Shown: in pieces, positions 52,732 to 61,194 of the stretch
Numbering within the stretch: position 1 is the stretch's first letter
How the letters are laid out: the number at the start of each line of letters is the position of its first letter
Assembly: GCF_037338445.1 (NCBI RefSeq)
Contig: NZ_CP147838.1
Location: 2,232,001-2,296,000, forward strand
Origin: Salinibaculum sp. SYNS191
GTDB taxonomy: Archaea > Halobacteriota > Halobacteria > Halobacteriales > Haloarculaceae
Reading direction: 5' to 3'
DNA length: 64,000 nt
Notes under the pieces: model-generated
What the model was told of the DNA's origin: nothing
Database searches by the model: none
Seen by the model: only the letters and a program-made list of their open reading frames with translations
Program-made: the position numbers and the translations under genes

Positions 52732-53259
52732 TCACTGCGGCGTCCGCGTCTCGATGTCCGCGAGCGATTCGTCCAGCGCCCCCAGGACGTCTTCGTCGCT
52801 CGGTCCCTCGCCCCAGGTGTAGCGGTAGGTCGTTACGTCCAGCCCGATTGCGCCCGCGACCAGTAGCTCCGGGTCGGGGTCGCTGTCGGAGTACCCCTCC
52901 GTGTCGAAGGTGTCGCGGTAGGCGGCGCTTTCGGCCCAGGCGTGCCACGTCTCCTCGGCGGCGTCGCCGAGCAAAGCGACGGCGCGGCCGTCGGCCAGCC
53001 ACTGGACGGTCTGTTCGGCACTGCTGCTCGTGTCGGCAGGGACGACGACGAGGTCGGCGTTGACCGGGTCGCTCACGGTCTCTATCTCCGCCGGGACCGA
53101 CAGGTCCACGACGTCGGCGACGTAGACCGCGGTCGTCGGGAGTTGCCTGTAGGACGGCTCCTCGGTCGCGTCGTCGCCGAGCGCCGAGCAGCCAGCGAGG
53201 GCCCCGACGGCGACGACGCCGCTCGCCCGGAGCACGTCGCGACGGGTCGGCTTCGTCAT
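52732..53259 (-). CDS. Tat-exported lipoprotein, unknown function
   Basis: A 175-aa protein with a twin-arginine signal MTKPTRRDVLRASGVVAVGALAGC (Arg6-Arg7, lipobox LAGC with Cys24). The mature part is acidic and contains DLVVVPADTSSSAEQTVQWLADGRAVALLGDAAEETW, no known motif. The start at 53259 is supported by a TATA-like GTATTT near 53287-53292 and the position of the RR motif. Convergent with tatC2 by 13 nt; likely just a neighbour. Confidence 0.8.
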   Translation of the reverse strand: MTKPTRRDVLRASGVVAVGALAGCSALGDDATEEPSYRQLPTTAVYVADVVDLSVPAEIETVSDPVNADLVVVPADTSSSAEQTVQWLADGRAVALLGDAAEETWHAWAESAAYRDTFDTEGYSDSDPDPELLVAGAIGLDVTTYRYTWGEGPSDEDVLGALDESLADIETRTPQ

Positions 53260-53393
53260 ATCGGAACCGTCGACCGACACGATGGAAATACTGTCGGAGG
53301 GTCAAACAGCCGCTGTATATTGCCCCTGTCGGCCCCGCTCCACGGCGGCACCGGAGTGGCGCCGTTTAGTGTCTGCGACCCCAAGGGACGCCG

Positions 53394-54428
53394 ATGACAC
53401 ACATCGGTTTCGTCGGTGCGGGCGCGGCCACCGCGGCCGCCGCCTACGTCCTCGATTCGACGACAGACGCCACGGTGACCGTCCTGGAGAAGTCCCGCGG
53501 GGTCTGCGGCCGGGCCGCCACCCGCCGCCGGGACGGCATCCGCTACGACTACGGCGCGAACTACGTCAAGGCCGACGACGAGCGCGTCGTCGCCCTCATC
53601 ACCGAGGAACTGGACACCGACGGCCTGGTCGACGTCACCGAACCCATCTACGTCTTCGACGCCGACGGCACGGTCTCGGAGGGCCGCGACGCCGACGAGC
53701 ACAAGTGGAGCTACGAGGAGGGGCTGACACAGATTGCCAAGCGCCTGTTCGCTCGCACCGACGCCACCGTCCACACGGAGACCCGCGTCGAGACAATCGC
53801 ACGCGAGGACGAGCGGTGGACGGCGACGGACACCGACGGCGAGCGGTGGGGTCCCTTCGACGTGCTCTGCCTGAACCCGCCCGCGCCACAGACGGCCGCG
53901 TTGCTCGCCGACGCCGAGTGGGACGACCCGTTCCGCGCGGACCTCACCGCGGCCGTCGACGACGTCGACTACCGGACCATCTGGACGGGGATTCTGCACT
54001 ACCCCTTCGAACTGGACCGCCCATACTACGCGCTGGTCAACACCGACAAGGACCACGCGGTCGGCTGGATTGCCCGCGAGGAGTGCAAGGACGGGCACGT
54101 CCCCGACGGCGAGTCGCTGCTGGTCGTCCAGGCCAACCACGAGTGGTCGGTCGAGCACTACGACGCCGCACCCGAAGACAACGTGACCGCGCTGGCCGAG
54201 ATGACGGCCGATATCATCGGCGACGAGCGCCTGCGTGACCCGGACTGGACCGACTGGCAGGGCTGGCGCTACGCGCAACCGGAGACGGGTGTCCCGAGCG
54301 GACTCGTCCAGTCCGCCGAGGACTACGACCTGTACTGCCTCGGCGACTGGGTGGCCGGCGAGGCCCGCCTGCACGCGGCGCTGCGCAACGGACTGGACAC
54401 TGGCGAACGCCTGGCACACCGACTGTAG
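53394..54428 (+). CDS. FAD-dependent oxidoreductase (renalase-like)
   Basis: A 344-aa protein: GFVGAGAATAAAAYVL dinucleotide loop at residues 5-20, VLEKSRGVCGRAATRRRDGIRYDYGANYVKADDE, and the C-terminal YCLGDWVAGEARLHAALRNGLDTGERLAHRL FAD-binding region, matching renalase-like amine oxidase-fold proteins. Substrate unknown. Confidence 0.9.
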   Translation: MTHIGFVGAGAATAAAAYVLDSTTDATVTVLEKSRGVCGRAATRRRDGIRYDYGANYVKADDERVVALITEELDTDGLVDVTEPIYVFDADGTVSEGRDADEHKWSYEEGLTQIAKRLFARTDATVHTETRVETIAREDERWTATDTDGERWGPFDVLCLNPPAPQTAALLADAEWDDPFRADLTAAVDDVDYRTIWTGILHYPFELDRPYYALVNTDKDHAVGWIAREECKDGHVPDGESLLVVQANHEWSVEHYDAAPEDNVTALAEMTADIIGDERLRDPDWTDWQGWRYAQPETGVPSGLVQSAEDYDLYCLGDWVAGEARLHAALRNGLDTGERLAHRL

Positions 54429-54446
54429 AGCGCCGCAGAAAGACTG

Positions 54447-54710
54447 TCAGTGGTGGGCGGGTTCGTCGATGCGGAGGCCGCCGCGGTAGGCGACGCCGTC
54501 GACGTAGGCCCGCCCGTCGTGCGTGACCGTCACGCTGTGGTCCTTGACGCGGAAACTGAACTCCCAGACGCTGTCCTCCATGCTCGCGAGCGTCGCCAGC
54601 GCGTCCGTGTCGACGTACTCCGACAAGGTGTAGTCAAGTTCCTCGGGCGCGACGCCCTCCTTCGCGGCCAGCGCCGCGACCACCTCGAAGACGATGTCGT
54701 TGCCCGTCAT
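54447..54710 (-). CDS. HalOD1-domain protein
   Basis: An 87-aa protein that is one HalOD1 (halobacterial output domain 1) module: MTGNDIVFEVVAALAAKEGVAPEELDYTLSEYVDTDALATL and VWEFSFRVKDHSVTVTHDGRAYVD. HalOD1 modules are thought to act in signalling. The ATG overlaps the stop of a small upstream ORF (54707-54853, ATGA), so translation is probably coupled. Confidence 0.82.
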   Translation of the reverse strand: MTGNDIVFEVVAALAAKEGVAPEELDYTLSEYVDTDALATLASMEDSVWEFSFRVKDHSVTVTHDGRAYVDGVAYRGGLRIDEPAHH

Positions 54711-54853
54711 GGCCGACTCACCGCCGCGTGTACGCCGGTCTTCGTGCCAGCGTCGGCCGGTCGGGCCGCGCTCGCGTCCCGCACTGTCGCTCTCGCCGGC
54801 CGCCACGCGGTCTCGCTCGTCGACGACACCTCGTCGGAATCGTTCGCGTGCAT
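54707..54853 (-). CDS. 48-aa leaderless ORF coupled to HalOD1 gene
   Basis: ATG at 54853 begins MHANDSDEVSSTSETAWRPA, ending AVSRP. TATA GTTTTATTAA (54881-54890 on the minus strand) lies about 32 nt upstream and no promoter exists closer to the HalOD1 start. The stop and the HalOD1 ATG share four bases. Together these suggest a real small upstream ORF. No domain recognised. Confidence 0.5.
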   Translation of the reverse strand: MHANDSDEVSSTSETAWRPARATVRDASAARPADAGTKTGVHAAVSRP

Positions 54854-54880
54854 CGTTACCCCGAGATGACTATTGTCACG

Positions 54881-54890
54881 TTAATAAAAC
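54881..54890 (-). promoter_or_regulatory. TATA box of the small ORF / HalOD1 unit
   Basis: GTTTTATTAA on the minus strand in an AT-rich patch, about 32 nt before the ATG at 54853. Confidence 0.5.
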
Positions 54891-54934
54891 CATGCCCGGT
54901 TATGTGTCGCGTGTTATCACCCCCGAACGTCAAG

Positions 54935-54943
54935 CATATTACC
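54935..54943 (+). promoter_or_regulatory. TATA box of the RHH regulator
   Basis: CATATTACC centred about 26 nt before the RHH gene ATG at 54965. The preceding AT-rich block is shared with the divergent promoter at 54881-54890. Confidence 0.5.
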
Positions 54944-54964
54944 CGGGTATTCGCAGTAGAATAC

Positions 54965-55144
54965 ATGCCGAAGATTAGCGTGGAGGTGCCCGAGGAACTC
55001 CTCGCGGACCTCGACAGCCACGTCGGCGAGAACGGGAAGTTCGTCAACCGCAGCGAGGCGATACGCGCGTCCATCAGGAAGACGCTGGACGTGCTCGACG
55101 AGATAGACGAGCGCCACGGCCGCCTCGAAGAGGGTGAGCGCTGA
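54965..55144 (+). CDS. Ribbon-helix-helix (CopG-type) regulator
   Basis: A 59-aa protein: MPKISVEVPEELLADLDSHVGENGKFVNRSEAIRASIRKTL is a classic RHH fold (beta strand, helix, NRSEAIR loop, helix). It probably binds its own promoter or that of the transporter, whose GTG starts 3 nt after its stop. The leaderless TATA is at 54935-54943. Confidence 0.85.
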   Translation: MPKISVEVPEELLADLDSHVGENGKFVNRSEAIRASIRKTLDVLDEIDERHGRLEEGER

Positions 55145-55147
55145 GCC

Positions 55148-55900
55148 GTGAGCCACGACACGCGGAGCCAGCGGGCGGACCTCGACCGGTCGTCGTTCGG
55201 CCAGGTCGTGCAGGTGGGACTGCTGTCGCTTTTCGTGACGGCGCTCATCACGTCGCAGGTGACCGCCTCGAAGCTGCTGGCAATCGACCTCCCCTTCGGC
55301 ATCCCGCTGGCCGGCGAGACGCTGCTTCTCCCGGGCGCGGCGCTGGCCTACGCGGTGACCTTCTTCGCCTCCGACTGCTACGCCGAGCTGTACGGCCGCC
55401 GCGCGGCGCAGGTGATGGTCAACGTCGCCTTCTTCATGAACTTCGTCTTCCTCGCGCTGGCCTTCCTGACTATCCAGGCCCCCATCGCGTCCTTCTCGCC
55501 GGTGGGGCAGGCGGAGTTCGCGAGCGTGCTGGGCGCGAGCCTCCCCATCGTCGTCGGCAGCCTCGCGGCCTACCTCGTCAGCCAGAACTGGGACGTGCTC
55601 GTCTTCCACCGGCTGCGGGAGTACACCGACGGCGACGCGCTCTGGCTGCGCAACCTCGGGTCGACGGCCAGCAGCCAGCTGCTCGACACGGTCATCTTCA
55701 TCACGCTCGCGTTCGGTCTCGTCCCGCTGCTCGTCGGCAGTGACCCCCGCTCGCTGTCGGCGATTGCGGCGCTCATCGTCGGGCAGTACGTCCTGAAACT
55801 GCTCATCGCACTCGGGGACACGCCCTTCGTCTACGCCGTCGTCGGCGCAGTCCGCTCGCGGGCCGGCGACTCGGCCGCTACCGCCTCGCGGCTGGACTGA
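55148..55900 (+). CDS. Queuosine/archaeosine precursor transporter (YhhQ/QPTR family)
   Basis: A 250-aa membrane protein with about six TM helices; GTG start. It carries QVTASKLLAIDLPFGIPLAGETLLLPGAALAYAVTFFASDCYAELYGRRAAQVMV, the family signature. In bacteria these import queuosine precursors (preQ0/preQ1). In haloarchaea it may salvage 7-deazaguanines for archaeosine. Operon with the RHH regulator suggests ligand-linked control (inference). Confidence 0.87.
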   Translation: MSHDTRSQRADLDRSSFGQVVQVGLLSLFVTALITSQVTASKLLAIDLPFGIPLAGETLLLPGAALAYAVTFFASDCYAELYGRRAAQVMVNVAFFMNFVFLALAFLTIQAPIASFSPVGQAEFASVLGASLPIVVGSLAAYLVSQNWDVLVFHRLREYTDGDALWLRNLGSTASSQLLDTVIFITLAFGLVPLLVGSDPRSLSAIAALIVGQYVLKLLIALGDTPFVYAVVGAVRSRAGDSAATASRLD

Positions 55901-56701
55901 CTACTCGACCGGTTCGGCGAAGGCGTACCGTGGCTTCACGTCGGTCACTTCGACGGTCAGTTCGTCGCCCTCCTCGGCGCCCGCGACGAACAGCGTGAAC
56001 TCCTCGACCTTCGCGATGCCGTCGCCCTCGTCCCCGACGTCGACGATTTCCACGTCCATCCGGTCGCCCTCGCGGACCGGCGCGGTCAGGTAGTTCTTCG
56101 CGACGAGGTAGAGTTCTGAGGAAGCGTCCCGCGAGGCGTCGGGGCGGACCTGCCGGACGTACTCGAACTCGGCCTCGATGTCCTCCTGGAGGTCGGCCAG
56201 GTCGCGGCCGTCGAAGACCTTCACTGCGAGGTCCCCGCCGGTGTCGAGCAGGTCCGTCGCCACCTCGAAGGCCTGCCGGGCCAGGTACACCGAGCGGGCG
56301 TGGTCCAGGTCGTAGTCGCCGCTCATGTTCGGCGCCATGTCGGAGACGACGGCGTCGACGGGCCGCTCCGTGGGGTCCTCGCCGGTCGCGTCCGCGACGG
56401 TCTCCCGAATCTGGTCTTTGGTGCTATCCTCGGTGATGTCGCCGCGGACGTACCGGACCGTCGCGACGGGCTCGTCCAGGTCGTCGATGCGCTGGCGGTC
56501 GACGCCGACGACGGTCCCCCGTGATCCGACGCGCTCGGCGGCGACCTGCAGCCAGCCGCCGGGTGCCGCGCCCAGGTCGACGACGGTCCGGCCGTCACCG
56601 AGCAGGCCCGCGGCCTCGTCCAGCTGTTTGAGCTTGTAGGCCGAGCGGGCTCGATAGCCCTCCTGCTTGGCCTTGTTGTAGTACATGTCCTTCCCGCTCA
56701 T
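55901..56701 (-). CDS. rlmE: 23S rRNA 2'-O-ribose methyltransferase RlmE with TRAM domain
   Basis: A 266-aa enzyme. Rossmann MTase motif VVDLGAAPGGWLQVAAE, catalytic tetrad candidates Lys23, Asp121 (SDMAPNMSGD), Lys161 (AVKVFDG) and Glu196. The C-terminal about 60 residues are a TRAM domain (GDRMDVEIVDVGDEGDGIAKVEEFTLFVAGAEEGDELTVEVTDVKPRYAFAE), which is the usual archaeal extension for RNA binding. Its stop abuts the transporter stop. Confidence 0.93.
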   Translation of the reverse strand: MSGKDMYYNKAKQEGYRARSAYKLKQLDEAAGLLGDGRTVVDLGAAPGGWLQVAAERVGSRGTVVGVDRQRIDDLDEPVATVRYVRGDITEDSTKDQIRETVADATGEDPTERPVDAVVSDMAPNMSGDYDLDHARSVYLARQAFEVATDLLDTGGDLAVKVFDGRDLADLQEDIEAEFEYVRQVRPDASRDASSELYLVAKNYLTAPVREGDRMDVEIVDVGDEGDGIAKVEEFTLFVAGAEEGDELTVEVTDVKPRYAFAEPVE

Positions 56702-56810
56702 AGTCTTGCGTCCGATAGCTGACCGACGCGGTTAGGCGTGTCGCTGTCACGCTGGCCCTCCCTCCCCGAGCCTCGACGATAGTAGTGCGTAACGAATCCT
56801 GGACTGCTGC

Positions 56811-56830
56811 TATATAAAAATAATTATACT
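56811..56830 (+). promoter_or_regulatory. AT-rich block before the Tat lipoprotein gene
   Basis: CTATATAAAAATAATTATAC stands out in the 212-nt intergenic region. It would give a leader of about 70 nt for the gene at 56914. A second, weaker element (CTATCATT, 56883-56890) is at leaderless spacing. The nearby CCCGG/CCGGG inverted repeat may be regulatory. Confidence 0.4.
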
Positions 56831-56913
56831 ACCGTTCCCGGATACTTCCGGTTCACTTCCCGGGTGGTGGACCGAGAGACAGCTATCATTGTTGCTGGCA
56901 GACAAGATGGTGT

Positions 56914-57762
56914 ATGACGGACGACCGCTTCACCTGGTACGACCGGAGAGAGGTACTCGCACTCGGCGCAACTGGCATCGCGACGCTGGCCGGGTGTGGC
57001 GGTCCGTCCGGCGGGTCGCCGACCGACGCTGGCGGATCCCCGACCGGGACCAGCACGTCGACGGGCACGTACATGAACGGCGTCGGCCCCGACGCCAGCG
57101 TCTCGTTCGCAGTGCCGATGGACGGGGCAGGGCTGACGAGTACGTCAGTTCAGTGGGACACGACTGCCGAGGGCGTCACCATCGAGGAGGCCGGTGAAGT
57201 CACCGAAGGCGCGGGTCACTATCACGTCATGTTCGACACCGGCCCCGTAACTCCCGGCGAGATCATCCCCAGCGACGACGCCCACATCCACTACGGGACA
57301 GGCCAGACAGAGGGCGTCTTCGCACTCGAACCCGGCGAGCACACCCTTCACCTGCAGGTCGCAGACGGCGCACACAGAGCGATGGGGCTGACCGACACCG
57401 TCGAGGTCACTGTCGAGGACACAGCCAGCCTGGATCTGTCCACGTCGGTCGACGGCAGCGTCGTCGAGTGGACGATCGAAGCCGATAACTACACCATCGA
57501 ACCGTCGAGCAACGGCATCAACTCCGACGCCGGCCACCTCCACGCCATCATCGACGCGGAGCTCGTCCCCCTCGGGGACGTGATCCCTAGTGACGCCCGC
57601 CACGTTCACTACGGCGACGGCTCGACCAGCGGCACCATCGACCTCGCCGAGCAGCTGGGTGATGAGTACGACCCCGGCGAACATACGATCCGCTTCCAGG
57701 TCGGAACTGGCACACACCGCGCGGTAATGGTTCACGTCCAGACGACCGTCACGACCTCGTAA
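56914..57762 (+). CDS. Tat lipoprotein with two DUF4399-like repeats
   Basis: A 282-aa exported protein. The signal has Arg11-Arg12 (DRREVLALGATGIATLAGC, Cys28). Two related domains follow, one around residues 60-168 and one around 175-282. Each carries AGHxHxxxD...PGxxIPSDxxHxHYGxGxTxG and GEHTxxxQVxxGxHRAM, the DUF4399 pattern. The many conserved His/Asp residues suggest metal or small ligand binding outside the cell. Function unknown; tandem duplication is clear. Confidence 0.83.
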   Translation: MTDDRFTWYDRREVLALGATGIATLAGCGGPSGGSPTDAGGSPTGTSTSTGTYMNGVGPDASVSFAVPMDGAGLTSTSVQWDTTAEGVTIEEAGEVTEGAGHYHVMFDTGPVTPGEIIPSDDAHIHYGTGQTEGVFALEPGEHTLHLQVADGAHRAMGLTDTVEVTVEDTASLDLSTSVDGSVVEWTIEADNYTIEPSSNGINSDAGHLHAIIDAELVPLGDVIPSDARHVHYGDGSTSGTIDLAEQLGDEYDPGEHTIRFQVGTGTHRAVMVHVQTTVTTS

Positions 57763-57782
57763 GCATCGGACGGTCCGAGGTC

Positions 57783-57890
57783 GTGCTCGACCTGCCGCTG
57801 GAAAGCGATTGCGAGGGACTCGTCCACGCCGTCGAGCCGGCACGCGGCCGAGCAGTGGATATCGTCGCGGCCCTGGCAGGCGTGTGCTGA
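57783..57890 (+). other. Short protein-like frame before pcn
   Basis: A GTG frame of 35 codons, VVLDLPLESDCEGLVHAVEPA... to AALAGVC, with haloarchaeal codon use. There is no promoter at leaderless distance and no recognised family. It may be a remnant of a lost gene or chance. Confidence 0.2.
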
Positions 57891-57976
57891 ACGTCCTGCG
57901 CCGCGTCTGGTCGCGGGAGCGCTGGACGAACGGGACTGACGGTCCGTCGTCCGCGCGCGCGAGCGCACATGGCGTG

Positions 57977-57984
57977 CCTTTTTA
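57977..57984 (+). promoter_or_regulatory. TATA box of pcn
   Basis: CCTTTTTA centred 31 nt before the pcn ATG, a strong element for a leaderless mRNA. Confidence 0.65.
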
Positions 57985-58011
57985 GGGGATGGGGTCGTAC
58001 CGATTTTCAAG

Positions 58012-58755
58012 ATGTTCAACGCCATCGTGAGCGCGGAGACGCTCCAGGCGACACTCGACTCTGTGGGCGTGCTGGTGGACGAGTGCAAGATCCACCTCGA
58101 AGCGGACGGGCTGGAAATCCGGGCGGTCGACCCCGCCAACGTGGGCATGGTCGACCTCTCGCTGTCGGCCGAGGCCTTCGAGTCCTACGAGGCCGACGGC
58201 GGGCTCATCGGCGTCAACCTCGTCCGGCTGCAGGATATCGCCGGCATGGCCGACAAGGACCAGCTCGTTCACCTGGAACTCGACGAGGAGACCCGAAAGC
58301 TCCACATCTCCATCGAGGGGCTGGAGTACACGCTCGCGCTCATCGACCCCGAGTCCATCCGCGAGGAGCCGGACCTGCCGGACCTGGACCTCCCCGCGAA
58401 CATCGTCATCGAGGGACGCGACATCAACCGCGCCGTCACCGCCGCGGACATGGTCAGCGACCACATCGAACTCGGCGTCGACGCCGCCGACGAACTGTTC
58501 TACGTCTCCGCGGAGGGCGACACCGACGACGTCCACCTCGAACTGGACACCGACGACCTCATCGACCTCGTCGCCGGCCCGGCCGCCTCGCTGTTCTCGC
58601 TCGACTACCTCAAGGACATGAACAAGGCCATCCCCTCCGACGCCGAGGTGACGATGGAACTCGGCGAGGAGTTCCCCGTCAAACTCCACTTCGACATCGC
58701 CGAGGGACAGGGGACGGTCACGTACATGCTGGCCCCGCGCATCCAGAGCAACTGA
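58012..58755 (+). CDS. pcn: PCNA sliding clamp
   Basis: A 247-aa homotrimeric DNA clamp that holds polymerases and repair factors on [53 protein letters not shown] and the C-terminal YMLAPRIQ are typical. The acidic haloarchaeal surface is evident. It is followed by a membrane protein gene and then priL, a cluster linking clamp and primase. Confidence 0.97.
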   Translation: MFNAIVSAETLQATLDSVGVLVDECKIHLEADGLEIRAVDPANVGMVDLSLSAEAFESYEADGGLIGVNLVRLQDIAGMADKDQLVHLELDEETRKLHISIEGLEYTLALIDPESIREEPDLPDLDLPANIVIEGRDINRAVTAADMVSDHIELGVDAADELFYVSAEGDTDDVHLELDTDDLIDLVAGPAASLFSLDYLKDMNKAIPSDAEVTMELGEEFPVKLHFDIAEGQGTVTYMLAPRIQSN

Positions 58756-58832
58756 GCGCCGCGTCTCTCTGCGCCCGCCGTCTTGCGCCCGTCTGACGCA
58801 TCGTTTTGTACGAGGCTGCCGAACACGGAGGT

Positions 58833-59399
58833 ATGCCGAGTCTCGACGAGGCCTACGACCGGCGGACGTTCACGGAGCGCAACCCGCGACGGGTCGCCGG
58901 CGGACTCGCCGTCGGCGCGGCGGGTGCCATCGCCGTCCTCGCCGCCATCCTCCTCGTCGCGGTGGGCGGCGACGCCGTCGCCGCGAAGGCCCAGGCGGGC
59001 GTTCTCGCCGGTCTGGGCATCCCCGCGTTGCTCCTGTCCGTCGTCTTCGTTCTGCCCGCGAGCACGCGCAAGCGCGTCGGCGTGGTCGCGGGGTCCGCGC
59101 TGACCGTCGTCGGCGTCTGGCTGTTCTGGCACGCCTACCCCGGCCGGTGGACCCGCACCGCCGACTCGATGGCCTTCGAGACGGTCATGCTCTACGCGGT
59201 CGGCGCTGCCGTGGCGCTGTGGTTCGTCTTCTCCGCGCTCGCCACGTTCCGCCTGCGGAACAACCCCGCGGGCACCGTCGAACTCGAAGTCGTCCGCCAC
59301 GGCGAGACGAAGACGGTGGAGGTCAGCCGCGACCGCTACCGGGACATCGTCAGCGACGGCGGGGACGTCAGTCAGGTCATCGAGGAACTGGAGAAGTAG
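58833..59399 (+). CDS. Membrane protein (DUF7139-like)
   Basis: A 188-aa protein: MPSLDEAYDRRTFTERNPRRVAGG..., five or so TM helices (AVLAAILLVAVGG, GLGIPALLLSVVFVLP, VGVVAGSALTVVGVWLFW, TVMLYAVGAAVALWFVFSALA) and a soluble C-terminal helix. Start at 58833 fits a TATA-like GTTTTGTA at 58803-58810 and rejects the in-frame ATG at 58806. Function unknown; the position between pcn and priL is likely conserved in relatives. Confidence 0.75.
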   Translation: MPSLDEAYDRRTFTERNPRRVAGGLAVGAAGAIAVLAAILLVAVGGDAVAAKAQAGVLAGLGIPALLLSVVFVLPASTRKRVGVVAGSALTVVGVWLFWHAYPGRWTRTADSMAFETVMLYAVGAAVALWFVFSALATFRLRNNPAGTVELEVVRHGETKTVEVSRDRYRDIVSDGGDVSQVIEELEK

Positions 59400-59448
59400 G
59401 ACGGGCTGACCGCCGGGTTTTTGCTCGCCGCCCTGCAACCGAGTGGCG

Positions 59449-60522
59449 ATGAAGCCGCTCCACGCGCGCTACCCGTTCCTCGCCGCGGCCCGCCGGGCCG
59501 TCCAGGAGGCGGGCGTCGACCTCGCGGCCGTCGTCGCCGACGAAGAGGCGGTCGTCCAGCGCGCGCTGGGCCGCATCGAGGGGTCGCTGCAGGGGAGTTC
59601 GGTCGGCGAGCCCCACCGTCGCCCGCGCGTGGAACTGCTCTCGTACCCGGTCGCGCGCGTGCTCGTCTCGCTGGTCGACGAGCACGTGCTCACCCGCAAG
59701 TACGCCCGCGCGGAGGCCGCGACGGCTCACGAGCGGTTCACCGAGGAAGTCAGAGAGGAGACCGAACTGAAGAGCACGCGGACCGAGTCGCTGTCGCTCG
59801 ACGCCCTGCTCCGGGAGTTCGACCTCGCTGGAGCGGTCCGCGAGACCCCCGACGGCTACCGCATCGGGGTGGGGACCTACCTCGAACACGCGGCCGACCA
59901 GCGCGACGACGGCTGGCGACTGGTCAACCGGGACCTGGCCGACGGCGAGGTTCCCCTGTCCGGGGAGGAACTCCTCCTCCTGGTCCGGCAGGCGGTCCAG
60001 CACCGCGTCGAGGACGGCCTGCCGCTCGACGTCCCGGACGTAATCGGTGCGGAACTCGACGAGGAGTGTGCACATATCCGCGAGCAACTGGCCGACCTCG
60101 ATTTGACCCGGGACATCGACACGGTCGTCCCGGAACTGTTCCCGCCGTGCATGAAGTCCCTCCTGGACCGGGTCCAGAAGGGCGAGCACCTGGAACACCA
60201 CTCCCGCTTCGCCATCGCCTCCTTCCTGACGAGCATCGGGATGGACACCGACGAAATCGTGGAACTGTTCCAGGTCAACCCCGGCTTCGGCGAGGAGGCG
60301 ACGCGCTACCAGGTCGACCACATCCGCGGGGAGACGAGTCCCACCGAGTACTCCGCGCCGTCGTGTGCGACGATGCAGTCCTACGGCGACTGCGTGAACA
60401 TGGACGACCTCTGTGAGACCATCTCACATCCCATGGCCTACTACGAGGCGAAACTGGACGATTCCGAGGAGGACGACATCGTCGACTGGCGCGAGCGTCA
60501 GGAGTCGGAGTCGAACTCCTGA
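59449..60522 (+). CDS. priL: DNA primase large subunit PriL
   Basis: A 357-aa regulatory subunit of the archaeal heterodimeric primase. Cysteines Cys234 (FPPCMKSLL), Cys306, Cys315 and Cys322 (SCATMQSYGDCVNMDDLC) are the expected [4Fe-4S] ligands. Start at 59449 (ATG); a GTG two codons upstream is possible. The last 25 bp overlap the convergent membrane-protein gene. Confidence 0.93.
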   Translation: MKPLHARYPFLAAARRAVQEAGVDLAAVVADEEAVVQRALGRIEGSLQGSSVGEPHRRPRVELLSYPVARVLVSLVDEHVLTRKYARAEAATAHERFTEEVREETELKSTRTESLSLDALLREFDLAGAVRETPDGYRIGVGTYLEHAADQRDDGWRLVNRDLADGEVPLSGEELLLLVRQAVQHRVEDGLPLDVPDVIGAELDEECAHIREQLADLDLTRDIDTVVPELFPPCMKSLLDRVQKGEHLEHHSRFAIASFLTSIGMDTDEIVELFQVNPGFGEEATRYQVDHIRGETSPTEYSAPSCATMQSYGDCVNMDDLCETISHPMAYYEAKLDDSEEDDIVDWRERQESESNS

Positions 60523-61028
60523 CGTTCGAGGTAGAAGCCCGCGAGCGCCATCAGGACGATGAAGCCGGCGAGGACGCCGACGATCGCGATGCCGCCCGTC
60601 TCGGTGATGACCGTCCCCGCGTCCGTGCCGTTGATGTTCCCGTCGAACTGGCCGGTGACGCGTCGGGTGTCGGCGTCGTAGGTTCCGGTGAGTGTCCCGT
60701 TGACCGTCCCGTCGACCGTCCCCGCGGCCTCGCCGACGAAGCGGCCGGTGACGTTGCTGTTCTCGACGGTGCCGGTGAGCGTGCCGTTGACCCGTTCGAT
60801 GCTGGCGCTGAGGTCGGCGTCGAGCGTCCCGTTGAACGCCCCGTCGACGCTCCCGCCCGAGACCGCGCCCTCGGCGAGCGTCCCGTTGAGGCTGCCCTGG
60901 ACGGACTCGTTCTGGAGGTCGGGATGGCTACCGAAGGCCATGCTGAGGCCCAGTGCGGCGACGATAAAGAGAGCGACGGCACCGCCGGCGATGAGAATCT
61001 GCGTGACCGTCTCCCCGTCGATTTCCAT
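60498..61028 (-). CDS. Membrane protein with NGT-rich extracytoplasmic repeats
   Basis: A 176-aa protein: N-terminal TM (ILIAGGAVALFIVAALGLSMAF), a central region with repeated NGTL/NGTLTGTV/GTVNGT units, which are many N-glycosylation sequons in a probable beta-helical or MORN-like array, and a C-terminal TM (GGIAIVGVLAGFIVLMALAGFYL). Start at 61028 is the first plausible ATG. Function unknown. Overlaps priL 3' end by 25 bp. Confidence 0.7.
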   Translation of the reverse strand: MEIDGETVTQILIAGGAVALFIVAALGLSMAFGSHPDLQNESVQGSLNGTLAEGAVSGGSVDGAFNGTLDADLSASIERVNGTLTGTVENSNVTGRFVGEAAGTVDGTVNGTLTGTYDADTRRVTGQFDGNINGTDAGTVITETGGIAIVGVLAGFIVLMALAGFYLERQEFDSDS

Positions 61029-61194
61029 GCCCGCGGATTCCAGAGGGAGGGGCAAAAGGGTGTCGAACCCTCTCCGGCCGAAATCCGCCCGACAGCGGCC
61101 CCGCGCCGGCCACACCACCGAACGACTTACCCACCTCCGGAACCTACGTTTCGACTGGACACACCACGCAAACCGCCCGTGTCCGGTGAGCACC

